Positions 11,243-23,623 of a stretch of DNA of 64,000 nucleotides are shown piece after piece. Both the position numbers and the translations under genes were made by a program. The notes under the pieces were generated by a model. That model was not told where the DNA came from. It did not search any database and saw only the letters and a list, made by a program, of their open reading frames with translations. How positions within the stretch are numbered: position 1 is the first letter of the stretch; every line of letters begins with the position of its first letter. The stretch lies in the NCBI GenBank assembly GCA_964016875.1, contig OZ024728.1:24303328-24367327 (forward strand). Direction: 5' to 3'. Source of the stretch: Fallopia convolvulus. Its lineage: Eukaryota > Streptophyta > Magnoliopsida > Caryophyllales > Polygonaceae.

Positions 11243-12142
11243 GAACTCAATATGAGACAACGTAGGTGGCTTAAACTGATTAAGGAATATGACCTAGAGA
11301 TCCTTTATCATCAGGCAAGGCAAATGTTGTTGCTGATGCACTCAGCCGAAATCTTCCCAGGAACAAGTGTTGTCATACTTGACTGCTCAATCGTCTCTAC
11401 AAAAGGATTTGATAAGGAATGGAATTGAAGTATGGATTCAGAGATATCAAGGTCAGTTACGTACTTTAGAATACCAACCTAGTTTAATAGAGGAGATCCG
11501 CAAAAAGCAAGGGAATTGCTCGATGATTCAAGATATTTGTCAGAGGGTGCACCAAGGGGAAGAACATGAATTTGAAATTCGAGAAGATGGAATTTTGAGA
11601 ATTCATGGACGAATATGTGTACCCCGAAATCAGGAGCTAAGACAGAAAATACTTCAAGAGGCTCACTCTACACTCTATTCAATACATCCAGGAGTTAGCA
11701 AGATGTATAAAGACCTTAAGCAGCATTATTGGTGGGAAGGTCTAAAGTCTGATGTAGCTAAGTTTGTGGCACGATGTCAGGTTTGTCAACAGGTCAAGAT
11801 TGAACACCAAAGACCAGCAGGAGAACTTCAACCACTCTCCATACCGGAATGGAAATGGGAAGACATATCGATGGATTTTGTTACAGGATTACGTAACAAC
11901 CGTGGACATGATGCTATCTGGGTTGTAGTTGATAGACTGACAAAGACAGCACGTTTCCTTCCAATTAGAGAGTCTTGGCCAATGAATAGATTAGTAGATG
12001 TGTTTATAAAGCAGATAGTCAGACTGCATGGTGTGCCAAAGACCATTGTTTCTGATAGAGATGGTCGTTTCACATCGAGATATTGGCAAAAGGTGAATGA
12101 AGCCTTGGGCAAAAAACTTCATTTCACTACTGCTTACCACCC
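11243..12142 (+). pseudogene. pol: pol of element B, part 2: end of RNase H and integrase up to the C insertion
   Basis: ELNMRQRRWLKLI follows the stop in the original frame. Single-base changes near 11314 and 11350-11366 then shift the frame, and it is open from 11367. Integrase has its HHCC zinc finger (HSTLYSIHPG to CQVCQQ, about 11660-11800), the first catalytic Asp in SMDFVTGL (near 11870) and the second in SDRDGRF (near 12050). Element C cuts the gene at 12142, before the third catalytic residue (Glu). Confidence 0.88.
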
Positions 12143-13624
12143 TATTGACGGGCCTTCACTCGGGACAACAAATAAATTTATAAGTCAAGACCCCGCTGAG
12201 TATAGGGGAGTCAGGATCGTTCCACGAGAAGCAAGGTTGTTTGTTTATCGACTACTAAAAATCAAACAAAAACGAGCAAAACACTAACAAGCAGCCTCGT
12301 TAACGACGTTGTCAGGGTCGTTAACGAACCACCGTAAACAAAAGACTAAAAATAACGACCTAAACAGGTTCGGTACCGAGGCTACGAACTCAATAACGAA
12401 TATCACTAAAGAGAATTCAAATAAAAACAAAGATCTAGGATAAGGGATACCACAACATAGTCATGCATATAAACTCGTAAGAAGATAAGATCATGCCTTT
12501 AAACAGATAAATTCATCAACTTTCGTCGACTATCGAGTAAATTAACCTACTTTCGTAAACCAATCCACTCAATTGCTTGTTTTGGATCTAAAGCTTGAAA
12601 CTTTCGTATTCAAACAATATCAACCTTCAAGTCTATAACTTTCTCTCTCAATCAAGTTAAAAACTCAAATCACCTTGACTTTCATCTAGGTCTAAGCACA
12701 ACAAACAATCTCAAAATAGATAAAAGGCAATCAACACACATTCTTACTCCTCAAACATGCATAACTATGCCGGGTTTAACCCCCGACCCTAGAAAAGAAG
12801 ACTACTCACTACTCATAATTAAGAAACAAATAAATTCAACAAAAGAAATCATCGAAAACAAAACACTACTCAATTTAATAGGAAATATCGTCTTACAGAG
12901 ATTCAGAAGAAACCGAAAAAATACAAGCACCGAACCAAAATCATGATTAACGACCTCGGTAACTCTCGTCCACCGAACCTTCAATCTCGACTCCGATCCT
13001 CTCTCTCTACTCTCGGCTCTTCCTCTTCTCTTCAATCGATCCGTCCACCTCTCTTTCAGACTAATAAGAGGGCTATTTATACTAATAAGGCTAGAAACTA
13101 ATAAGGCTAAAAGATAAAAAACTTTCCTAAAAAGATAGAATTAAAATCCTAAAAGATAGAAATAAAATCTAGAAAGATAACAAGACCTAAAATACATAAT
13201 ATAATAACACTAAAATCATAAAAAGATACTCTACCGACACGGAAATAAATTCCCGCACAGGATCAGTAAGTTACAGAATCAAACTCTCGAAATCTTCATC
13301 TCGCGGCCTCGTTAACGACCCTTTACAGCCTCGTTAACGAGCCTGGGTTTGGCTTTCTTCCATACTTTATCTTCTAAAATTTAGACCTCGACTTCTTCAT
13401 CTTGCATTCTCGCGTCTTTCATTATAGCGCTCCAAATTTAGCTCCAAATAGCATCTTTTCCTTGCTAAAACCTACAAAAACACACAAAACGGAGTAGCTT
13501 CCATACTTTTCACAAAATATGCAAAACTATCCAAAAGCACACAAAACTAATCCTAAAACTACTAAAACTAAGCCTAACAAACTAAGAAAACATACTAAAA
13601 ACTATACTAAAAATACGAACATCA
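12143..13624 (-). repeat. 3' LTR of element C (1482 bp)
   Basis: It matches 21085-22530. On the minus strand it starts TGATGTTCG and ends CCCGTCAATA, where the sister LTR ends CCCGTCAACA, so the terminal CA has mutated to TA. It contains four exact copies of TCGTTAACGA (12297, 12318, 13309, 13331). Confidence 0.9.
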
Positions 13625-15302
13625 AAATACCCCATACTTAGACAGTTAGACTTGCTTGTCCTCAAGCAATCACTAAACAATAACCAAAACCAAACAATCA
13701 AACTCATCAAGACACAGCCATCATCTAAAAAGCAACATCAACATAGAAAAATAACAAATGATTATTAACATCATCACACATATATACACCAAATAGACAC
13801 AAGAAAATACAATCCAACCTCACAAGGATAATGTGTTTCACTCAACTCTCAAGTGTTTAAGCTTATAAATTCAATCTCTCAACTCATCTTATATACAAAA
13901 ACTCATAGAAATTGGAACTTATATCACCAAACTCTCCACCCAAGATTTGTCAAAACAAGCAAAAATCATCAAAAGAACTTAGGGGGCTCAATGAAAAACT
14001 TCATAGAAGCTTCCATTCGGCCGGGTTGTAATGGGGCTTGGTATAGACAAATAGGCGTGGAAATATTTTGGCTATGTGGTGCTAATAATATCCGGGAATC
14101 AAAGACTAAAACTCATACATCCAAAAACTCTCATAAAAGATAACCAAACTCACTCTCAATGTGCACACTCATTTTCACTCACCCATTATATCCTAGAAAG
14201 TCTCATAAATAATAAAAAGAATATCTGATATTCATCTGTATAAACACATGCACTTCAAACTTCTTTTCTTTCTTCTTTTTTTTTCTTCGCTGCCTCGTTA
14301 ACGAACCACTTCAGGGTCGTTACGAACTTCATCGTGTACTCCTCCTTTTTCTTAACAAGTTCCTTTCAACCATCAATCTTATTTCGTGCATCTTTTGCTA
14401 TCAAGAGATCTTTCTTTTACAACTATTAAAAACAAGAGACTTCCAATCTACCCTTCCCAATAATTCCTCAATTTCAAACCAAAACATAAACATTGCACTC
14501 AACAAAACATACCTCTCCAATCTAAGTCCTAATCCCCGGATAGGGTCAAGCTTATCTCGGCTAAGGAATAATTTTTGTGGAGCTAAAAAAAAGGCTATAA
14601 GGCTCAAATTGGCTTTAAAAAGAAGAATCATGTAAGGTAGGATAAGGATAATAGGGCTATAAAAATAAGTTCTCTATCATCTGATTTTCACAAGTAATGA
14701 ATTATAAATCTTATACGGGTCTCAAGTAATAGATAACCATCACAATTCCAAGAGATAATATGCATATAGAGAGTAAATCACACTAAAAAGAAGAGAGATT
14801 TTTGATGTTCTCCCTATAAGGCCAAAAATAACTCACAGGGTAAATTTTTGTTGGATTGCATCACTTATGCTATAAAGTATATGTGCTCAATTTCATCAAA
14901 TGTTATTCCTTCTAAAAACACAATTTCAAATTAAGAATCCGGCTATACTATCAAAGTCATGCTTGCAAGGAATTATATGATCATGCTAGCAATTACCATC
15001 ATAGAACCTAAGAAAGGGATATCTATCAACTCTAAACTCTTTTTGGATTTTTTCAAATTTTTCAATTTTTTCGATTTTTTTTCTAAAACAAATAAGACAC
15101 ATAAGATAACAAGTTGTCTACTTTTTCCCACCCCATACTTAAAATTACAGTGTCCCCACTGTAAGAAAAATAAGAAGAAGGAAAGAAATAGAAAGGAAAA
15201 GAAAAGAAAACAACAAAAACAAACTAAACAAAAAAGAAAAGACATAAAAACTTACAAAGACTCAAAAGTGGAAAAAAAGGAAAACGTCTTCTTCAAGCTG
15301 AA
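13625..15302 (-). other. Non-coding 3' internal region of element C with hairpin and polypurine tract
   Basis: No supportable gene. On the minus strand the end is TTGCTTG, loop AGGA, CAAGCAA (13652-13669), then CTAAGTATGGGGTATTT and the LTR at 13624. A T/A-rich low-complexity stretch lies at 15040-15250. One motif pair sits at 14295 (exact) and 14317 (one base missing). Confidence 0.75.
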
Positions 15303-16959
15303 TCACTGGTTTGGTGGAGGAAAGTAATGCTCGAAGTTCCCCATGAAGTCGTACATCGTCCTCCAACGCTCTGCATCTTCCACCTCTCTCTGACGATGCC
15401 TCTCATCCTCCATTGACATGCGAGCGGAATAGACGGTCTCCCATCTATCCATCCTCCTATGAATGTGGTCTTGCTAAAGGTTGAGCTGCTGCATCCGTGC
15501 AGAAAGATCCTCGGCCCATGGTGGTGGCATACTCGATCCAGTGTACTCTGGTTGAGGAGGTGGTGGGTAGTGAGGCTGGAAGTGGTCTTGGTACAACACC
15601 GGGTTGTATGGCATCAAATTGTAGGAATGAGGGTTGGTAGGAGCTGGTGGGGGGTCGGTAGTTGTCCTCGGGACCTCGTTAACGAAGCTGGGTACCTCGT
15701 TAGGAATGTAGGAAGAAGGCTGGAAATGGTCGTTAACGAGTCTGGTAGGCTCGTCAACGAGGATGTTGGTGCCTAAAACTTCTGTGTCGAGGTCGTTATC
15801 CTCGAAGTTAAGCTCTTCCGTGCCTCCCTCTGTGTCGGCCTCTTCAGTGTCTTCGCCAACTACCTCGGTATCCTCATCTTCATCTCCATCTTCATCCATG
15901 CCTTCGCCGTCTCGCTCAAACCTTGTCTCACACGGCCGAAGTGATCGATAGCTCATCCTCCGGCTTGGGCTCCAACGGGTAAGCATGACCCGTCCATACC
16001 TCGTACCAATTTGGAACGTAGAGTAGCTCCAACATGTCAAGGGTAGGTGTAACGATGCGGTCTTGTACTTTCACTTTGAGTCCTCTCTCGGCTTGGATGA
16101 AAACACTAGAGCTATACCAATAGCTTTTGTTGAGGAGTTGAGCATGAGCCGGCGTGTAGCGAGTAAGGTCAACTCCCAAGTTTGTAGCCAAGAGACTAAC
16201 CAAGTTTCCACACCATACTTCTTTGGACTTGGTTGATTTTTCAATGTAGTAGAGCCACTCATACCCCAAATTCAAAGGGTCGGGCTCCTCGAAAAGGATA
16301 GTGCGAAGACAAGCAACTTCCATTCTTGTTGGCCTGTTTATCTCTCTCTTCGGCCAAAATGTAGCGGCTAGGACTCGAAGAATGATCCTAAAAATGGGGT
16401 TGATGATGCTTGCCCCGGATAGTGCCGTTGCGGAGGGCTCAATCTCCCCGGTGATGTAGCTCCAAGTCCTTGTCACTTTATAGTTCTTCAAACTGTTATC
16501 TCTAGAAGGATTTGGGAGCTCCAGAATAGCGTTGAACTCCGCCATGGTGTATTCTCGGCTCACATTACCGAGCCTAAACCTGATGCGTCCCGCCGAGGTC
16601 TTTGACGGGAAACTCGTCTCTAAAGTGGCCAAAAACTCGGATGTGAGGGCCGGAAAATGTGGTACCGTCTCCTTCTTCAGCAAATGAGGCACACCGAGAA
16701 TAGCAAAGGCCTCCTTGACATCCGTATAAATCCCCATTTGCTTGGCACTCATCCTTGAAAACCACCGAGTGTTGTGATCTTTGTTTAAGATGGCATTGTA
16801 TCGGTCCACTTGCCCTTGAGTGCGCAAGATCACATTGTCCATGCGAGATGGAGATGGGGACCTCTGGTTCCTTCTCTTCTTCTGAGCTCGGGTAGCGGGT
16901 CTGCTGGAACTTGCCATGTGATCTACAAAACAATCATGATTTTCCAAGATAAGATCCAC
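15303..16959 (-). pseudogene. Element C second ORF, Athila ORF-1-like, with frameshift and in-frame stop
   Basis: The first 343 codons (16959-15928) are open. They include NTRWFSRMSAKQMGIYTDV, FPALTSEFLATLE and FRLGNVSREYTMAEFNAILE, the pattern of plant Athila ORF-1 proteins (start chosen at 16959; MASSSRPATRAQKKRR at codon 16 is an equally good start). A shift near 15930-15945 leads into a strongly acidic tail (DEDGDEDEDTEVVGEDTEEA). A TAG at 15474-15476 interrupts before a final stop at 15303-15305. The role is unknown: it has been discussed for Athila-type elements as a non-pol, env-position protein. I see no membrane segment or signal peptide here. Confidence 0.6.
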
Positions 16960-18083
16960 TCAAGTTAGGTTAGGCAAGAGACCCCATACTTGGTCTCAAA
17001 ATAATCCTCGGATTTATTCGTTAACTCCCCAATTGGGTTGTTTATGAATCTGGACTGGGTATTGATTTTTGAGGCTACGCAGCCTCGTGAACGAGCCTGG
17101 GTGGGTCGTTAACGAGCTGCCGAGAGCCAGTTCATAGAATTTCCGAGTTTTATCAACTTTAAAATCCAACCAAAATCAAGCATGCAATCCTCTATAATCC
17201 TTCACAAGACACACAATCGGATATAGGCACCCCATACTTACTCAATTACCCATCCCAAACATGCTAGATTTGCCCAAAATTAACATGGTGAAAATCAAAC
17301 TCAATACTTAGAACAAGAAAAATTCATGCTTTTCTAAATCAAATCTTTGCAATGGGGAATCTAGCATGAAGAATCTTTCCTAGATTGAGAATCAACTAAG
17401 CTCAACCATAATTCATGAGCAAAATCTAAACATGAAAATCGGTCCTCTCTATAAACACAATTCAAGACATGAAATTTCTGCCCTATAAACCATGAATCAT
17501 GCAATCTCGAGTTAGGGTTTAGAAATCATACCGGAGAATCGAGAATTTGAAGAACAAGAGGTCGGAATTGGGTGGTTAACGAGCTTGGGTCTCGTCGGTG
17601 GGAAAACGAGATTCCGGGCTTCGGTAACGACGGTGTCTCCGGCGGTCGGTGGAGTGAAGATTTCCGATCGGTGGTGAGAGTATTTGATGAAGGTTTGAGG
17701 GATTTGAAGTTTGAGATTGTGGGTAGAATTCTTGAGGGTTTGGGAAGGGTTAAATAGAAGGGGGTAGAATTACGAGAGAGGGTAGGTAGTGGCGGGGAGG
17801 GGGGGTAAGAAATAGGGTAGAAGATAGAAGATAGATTAGGGTTAGAAAAAAAACTTCCCTGCCCGAGCCGGTTTGCCAAACCGGGTCGTTAACGACCCTA
17901 GGTGGGTCATTAACGAGCCACCGTAGCCTCCTTGTGTGATTTTCGATCCCCTTTTCTGCATCTTGTTAGCTCTAAATTTATCCTAATTTCTATCTTAAAA
18001 ACTATTAAAAAGAACTCAAAAGAAAGCTAAGAAAAAGAATCTAAAAAGAAAAGAAAAAATCTAATCTAATTCTACACTAAAAG
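16960..18083 (-). other. Spacer between the two ORFs of element C
   Basis: About 1.1 kb where pol would lie in an autonomous element; I see no pol remnant. It holds motif pairs at 17085/17106 and 17886/17907. Short frames around 17526-17879 appear to be chance. Confidence 0.65.
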
Positions 18084-18097
18084 CGGGTTGCCTCCCG
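18084..18097 (-). other. Post-gag hairpin, loop AGGCAA (element C)
   Basis: On the minus strand CGGG and CCCG pair around AGGCAA, 44 bases after the gag-pro stop. Loop and position match the hairpins in A and E, while the stem sequence differs. Confidence 0.72.
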
Positions 18098-18140
18098 TAA
18101 ATGCTATTTTTAACGTCGTTAGCCCGACGTACTCCTCGGT

Positions 18141-20969
18141 TCAAGGTGGCTCTTTTGTAGCTACGTTGGGGTCTTGAGATACCTCATACTTAGCTTTGCA
18201 GCCTTTATTCGCTTGAGTCACTAAATTAGGTTCCTTTTCTTCTATCAATATGCCCGGTATTCCTACATGATGGTTAGTGAAATCCGAAAACCAAGGTGGT
18301 TTGGACTCCTCCGTAGTGCATATAATGGGGCATGGTGTAGGAACAAAGGATAAAGAATAGTCATGACCAGCATTAGCGAATTCACAGTTAGAGAACTTAC
18401 CTTGATTGCACTCTTGCATGTGGGGCTCGGTGATCGGCCAATGAGGTTCGGTAGGGACTTGTATGAAATTCTCTTCCGTTTTGGTATTTGAAGGAGGTTC
18501 GGTAGGACCAGTTGTGTCGAGTTCTGGTTGGGTCAACTCGATTTATGCGACCGCAGTTGGGTAGTTGGCATTCTGATCCAAGCTGAATTCCACTCGTTCC
18601 TCTCCAATATCAAAAGTAAGAAGTCCTTTCCGCACATCGACTCTTGCACCTGCTGTGGCTAAAAATGGTCTGCCGAGAATTATGGGGACATGAGGGTCTT
18701 CAGGCATATCGAGGACGATGAAATCATTCGGTATAAAGAATTTCCCGACTTGAATAGGATAGTCGTCCACGACTCTTGTGGCCTTGACACATGATCCGTC
18801 GGCCATGTAGAGATTCATATCCACCGGCTCTAGTGGTCCCATATTGGTTTTAGACCAGATTGAGAGAGGGAGTAAACTGGCACTGGCTCCCAGATCACAT
18901 AAAGCTTTGAACTTGTGGTCGCCTATTCCAATCGTTATTGCAAATCTCCCTGGATCTCCTAGCTTTTCTGGTAGAGCTATAGATCTGACTTCATCCTGCA
19001 GCTCTGTAGTGGATCTTTTCCTGCTAAGAATATCTTTCAAGAATTTTGTGTAAGCCGGCATTTCGCTTAGGGCCTCAGCGAATGGGATGGAAATATTAAT
19101 GCCCTGAAGAATCTTTACGAAACGCTTGAACTTACTCTCAGTAGAGTCCACAGATTTCTTAGTGGGAAATGGAAGAGACTTCACCATCCTCGGAACCAAG
19201 TTAGGCTCGAGGGGTGATGCTACCGGGTCGACACTCGGGTCGTTATGTACGCTCGGCGGGTCGTTAGCGACCCTTATGGGGTCGTTAACTACCCTGGGAT
19301 TGAGAGGAAGGCTCGGTTTAGAAACCTTACCTGGGATAGGGTCGTTGGGTACCCTCGGAGCCTCGTCACAATGGTACGCTGGTTCGGTAATTGCCCTTGC
19401 TGGCTCGTCACCGAGGGTATCCGTGGTGTCCTCTTCCTTCTTGTCCTCAGCTTGGACACGCTCCGGTAATGTCTTTCCGCTCTTAAGGTGCACTGCTGCT
19501 ATCTGTCCTTTAGGGTTTTCTTCGAGACGTCCCGGAAGTTGCACGTGTGGCCTTGGAATCTGTGCAGCAAGGTTCCCTAGTTGGGAATCAACATTCTTCT
19601 TCCATACATCGAACTCTCCCCATCTTTTATTTTGGTGGTTAAGGTTAGCTTGAACTTCATTGACTTTGTTGTGGACCCCATTGATGCTTTCCTGTAACCC
19701 TTGTACCCAAGATGGTGGCTCCTGATGGCCTGGAGGTCGATAAGGTGCAGGTCGTCTATCTGGTGGAGGCGCTGCATAGCTTGGATTTGGATTTTGATTG
19801 CCCCATGTCTGATAGTTGTTCGACCTGTCAAAATTGCTAGGTTGGTTTCTGTATGGGCCTCTCATGTAATTCATCTCAGCAATTGTCTCAACGGCTCTTA
19901 CCTACTCTATGTTAGTGCAAGCAGAAGTACTATGGGAAGAAGAGCCATACTCTTGACAAGATTGAGAGGATTTCAGAAAACTTACCTGCTTCTTCAGGCG
20001 GTTGACCTCATCTTGTAGAAATCGATTTTTAACATCTGGGTCAACTTCTTCTCGGTTAGGCACGTAGAGACGTTTCTGGGGCTGGGGAGTCTGCTGGGTT
20101 CCATACATGGCATCATAATTGGACAACTTATCCAGCAATTCCCATGCAGCTGTAGGGTCCATCTCTATAAAACCGCACGCTGTATGCGTGTTGATGCGGT
20201 TCTTGGTCTCTGCGTTGATACCCTGGAAAAAGATTTCTTGCAGAACATATAAAGGTTGCCCATGAATGGGGCACTGTCTAAGCATCTCTTTGAATCTTTC
20301 CCATGTTTCAACAAAGGTCTCGTTAGGCAGCTGATGATAGGAGGTTATGCGTTTCCTCAACTCCGTTGTCTTGGAAGGAGGGAAAAATTTTGTAAGAAAT
20401 TGATCATACAAGTTCTTCCAAGTCCTGATAGACTTAGGAGGTAGGTTCTCCAACCAGCTCAGGGCCTTTCCAGCAAGAGACCACCTGAAAGCTTTTAACA
20501 GAATATATTCTAGTGAGACACCTTCAGCAGCTATGGGGTCACATAAATCAAGAAAATTTCTAATATGCTCCATAGGGCACTCAGTAGGCTTCCCTTCAAA
20601 CTGAGCCCGTTTAAATAAGGATATGAATTGAGACTTGATCTCAAAGGCTTTCTCTATCTCCGGAAGCACGATTGGGGACTCTGGCACCCTCAGTTCTGGA
20701 TGCATGTACTGTTTGGCATTCCTCGGATAGGCATTCAACTCTTCCTGTAGACGAGCGTTGGCAGCTCGTTGACGCTCAGCCTCGGCGGCAGCGCCTTTCT
20801 TCTCAGTTTTTAACGCCTCCATCTGTGTTAGGAGAACTTCTAGCTGACCAGCCATCTCTTCAGGTGTGGCCATGGCTCGGTTCTCTCGGCGTCTACGGTG
20901 CAGGGAATATTCAGGTTCAGAATAATAACCAGCGTTATCAAATTCGAGCCTTCGACGTCCTACCGGCAT
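18141..20969 (-). pseudogene. gag: gag-protease polyprotein of element C, two in-frame stops
   Basis: Three open segments (20969-19902, 19874-18543, 18536-18141) share one frame. Only TAG at 19902-19904 and TAA at 18543-18545 interrupt about 943 codons. It aligns by eye along its length with the intact gag-pro of element E (42537-45506). The gag domain contains YMHPELRVPE and LPPKSIRTWKNLYDQFLTKF. A retropepsin-like domain follows with CDLGASASLLPLSIW and IILGRPFLATAGARVDV. The usual D-T-G is D-L-G, as in E. The linker between gag and protease repeats NDP units because the TCGTTAACGA-type motif is translated there. No pol follows. Confidence 0.85.
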
Positions 20970-21064
20970 GCGCTGAGAAAATAGACAAAGAAAACAAGAA
21001 TTAGAAACAAAAACGGGGTCGGGCTATTCCCGGACCCACAGATAAACAAACAAACACGTTGCTT

Positions 21065-21081
21065 CCCCGGCAACGGCGCCA
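21065..21081 (-). other. Primer-binding site, tRNA-Asp type, element C
   Basis: On the minus strand this is TGGCGCCGTTGCCGGGG, a perfect 17-base complement to the 3' end of plant tRNA-Asp, three bases inside the LTR. Confidence 0.88.
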
Positions 21082-21084
21082 ATT

Positions 21085-22530
21085 TGTTGACGGGACTTCA
21101 CTCGGGACAACAAATAAATTTATAAGTCAAGACCCCGCTGAGTATAGGGGAGTCAGGATCGTTCCACGAGAAGTAAGGATGTTTGTTTATCGACTACTAA
21201 AAATCAAACAAAAACAAGCAAAACACTAACAAGCAGCCTCGTTAACGACGTTGTCAGGGTCGTTAACGAACCACCGTAAACAAAATACTAAAAATAACGA
21301 CCTAAACAGGTTCGGTACTGAGGCTACGAATTCAGTAACGAATATCACTAAAGAGAATTCAAATAAAAACAAAGATCTAGGATAAGGGATACCACAACAT
21401 AGTCATGCATATAAACTCGTAAGAAGATAAGATCATGCCTTTAAACAGATAAATTCATCAACTTTCGTCGACTATTGAGTAAATTAACCTACTTTCGTAA
21501 ACCAATCCACTCAATTGCTTGTTTTGGATCTAAAGCTTGAAACTTTCGTATTCAAACAATATCAACCTTCAAGTCTATAACTTTCTCTCTCAATCAAGTT
21601 AAAAACTCAAATCACCTTGACTTTCATCTAGGTCTAAGCACAACAAACAATCTTAAAATAGATAAAAGGCAATCAACACACATTCTTACTCCTCAAACAT
21701 GCATAACTATGCCGGGTTTAACCCCCGACCCTAGAAAAGAAGACTACTCACTACTCATAATTAAGAAACAAATAAATTCAACAAAAGAAATCATCGAAAA
21801 CAAAACAGTACTCAATTTAATAGGAAATATCATCTTACAGAGATTCAGAAGAAACCGAAAAAATACAAGCACCGAACCAAAATCACGATTAACGACCTCG
21901 GTAACTCTCGTCCACCGAACCTTCAGTCTCGACTCTGATCCTCTCTCTCTACTCTCGGCTCTTCCTCTTCTCTTCAATTGATCCGTCAACCTCTCTTTCA
22001 GACTAATAAGAGGGTTATTTATACTAATAAGGCTAAAAGATAAAAAAACTTTCCTAAAAAGATAGAAATAAAATATAGAAAGATAACAAGACCTAAAATA
22101 CATAATATAATAACCCTAAAATCATAAAAAGACACTCTACCGACACGGAAATAAATTCCCGCACAGGATCGGTAAGTTACAGAATCAAACTCTCGAAATC
22201 TTCATCTCGCGGCCTCGTTAACGACCCCTTACAACCTCGTTAACGAGCCTGGGTTTGGCTTTCTTCCATACTTTATCTTCTAAAATTTAGACCTCGACTT
22301 CTTCATCTTGCATTCTCCCGTCTTTCATTATAGCGCTCTAAATTCAGCTCCAAATAGCATATTTTCCTTGCTAAAACCTACAAAAACACACAAAACGGAG
22401 TAGCTTCCATACTTCTCACAAAATATGCAAAACTATCCAAAAACACACAAAACTAATCCTAAAACTACTAAAACTAAGCCTAACAAACTAAGAAAACATA
22501 CTAAAAACTATACTAAAAATACGAACATCA
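21085..22530 (-). repeat. 5' LTR of element C (1446 bp)
   Basis: Its start (TGATGTTCG, minus) abuts the target duplication and its end (CGTCAACA) abuts the primer-binding site. It lacks about 16 bp and a few short blocks present in the 3' LTR. It carries four exact copies of TCGTTAACGA (21239, 21260, 22215, 22237). Confidence 0.9.
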
Positions 22531-23317
22531 CACCCACAGTCAGATGGACAAACAGAGAGAACAATTCAGACCCTTGAAGACATGTTGAGAGCTTGTGTTC
22601 TAGATTGGGGTGGAGGTTGGTGTGAGTAAATTGATAGAGTTTGCGTATAATAACAGTTGGCACTCATCCATTCAAATGGCTCCCTACGAGGCTTTGTATG
22701 GTCGAAAGTGCAGAACACCATTATGTTGGAATGATCCGTCGGACATGGTGGGTGAAACACCTCAGATGATGCAAGATACTATTCAGAAGGTAGCGCTGAT
22801 TAGAGAACGTATGCTAGCTGCACAAAGTCGTCAAAAGTCTTATGCTGATAGACGACGGCGGCCTTTGGAATTTGAAGTTGGAGCGCATGTATGGTTAAGG
22901 ATATCTCCTACCCGAGGAGTAAGGAGATTTGGTATCAAGGGGAAATTGAGTCCTCGATACATGGGTCCATTTGAAATCCTAGAAAAAGTAGGAGAACGAG
23001 CATATCGATTAGCTTTACCTCCATCTCTAGAAGGGGTCCATCCAGTGTTTCATGTGTCTCAACTGAGACAGTATATTCCAGATCCTAATCATAAGCTCAG
23101 TTATGAAGAACTGAAGATTGAGCCTGATCATACCTTTGTAGAGCAACCAATAGCAATTTTGGATCGTCGTATGAAGAATTTACGGAACAAAGAGATTCCG
23201 TTAGTATTGATCCAATGGTCTCGACGAGGAGTCGAGGAACCCACTTGGGAGACGGAAGCTAGTATACAGCAAAATTATCCTGATCTTTACCCTAGCTTGA
23301 TAGCAAGGATGAATTAG
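22531..23317 (+). pseudogene. pol: pol of element B, part 3: integrase C-terminus and chromodomain-like tail
   Basis: It starts with the duplicated target caccc and continues the integrase (SDGQTERTIQTLEDML, carrying the catalytic Glu). A frameshift near 22605-22615 leads into IEFAYNNSWHSSIQMAPYEALYGRK. Then come the GPFEILEKVG and VFHVSQLRQYIPD segments of the gypsy integrase C-terminus, and a chromodomain-like stretch (PIAILDRRMKNLRNKEIPLV to VEEPTWETE). Chromodomains guide integration into heterochromatin. It ends in TAG at 23317. Confidence 0.88.
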
Positions 23318-23623
23318 GGGTTTAGCAGGTCAGTTAATGTTCATGACTTACCTTTGCTTGTAGATTATTTAATCTTGATGAATTTGTTGAAATGTTCGGT
23401 CATACATAAGTTTGCAAGAATCAGTGATGAGAAGAAGTTTGGTAATTAAGCAGTGATTGTTTTGTACTTTGTGCAGAAGTAACAACATGTTTTTTTTAAG
23501 GGGATACTACAAGCTTCTATATAGGTTTGTAGTGGTTGTGGGTATGTGTGCTTACGCTAACCTTCCTTGTGATCCGAGATCTCCTTGGTTTCGAGGACGA
23601 AACCATTTTTAAGGGGGTACTAA
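23318..23623 (+). other. 3' untranslated region and polypurine tract of element B
   Basis: About 300 bp without coding potential. It ends with TTTTTAAGGGGGTACTAA directly before the 3' LTR (TGTAATAAC), the expected plus-strand primer. Confidence 0.75.

Larger units (their letters stand above)
12297..22246. repeat. Dispersed palindrome TCGTTAACGA in element C (13 exact copies)
   Basis: Exact copies start at 12297, 12318, 13309, 13331, 14295, 15676, 15730, 17106, 17886, 21239, 21260, 22215 and 22237. One- or two-base variants lie at 14317, 15751, 17085, 17907 and within gag near 19240-19300. Most occur as pairs 21-22 bp apart. I saw none outside element C in this window. Confidence 0.9.
12143..22530 (-). 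mobile_element. Element C: Athila-like LTR element without pol, inserted in B integrase
   Basis: Flanked by the 5-bp target duplication caccc (12138-12142 and 22531-22535). On the minus strand: 5' LTR 22530-21085, tRNA-Asp primer-binding site, gag-pro ORF, hairpin, a spacer, a second ORF like the Athila ORF-1 family, 3' hairpin, polypurine tract, 3' LTR 13624-12143. There is no reverse transcriptase, RNase H or integrase, so it depended on a partner element. It is younger than B, which it interrupts. Confidence 0.92.

Noticed and set aside
14959..15327. Lys-rich 122-aa frame and the matching Phe-rich frame on the other strand.
   Set aside because: Translation of A/T low-complexity sequence in the 3' region of element C.
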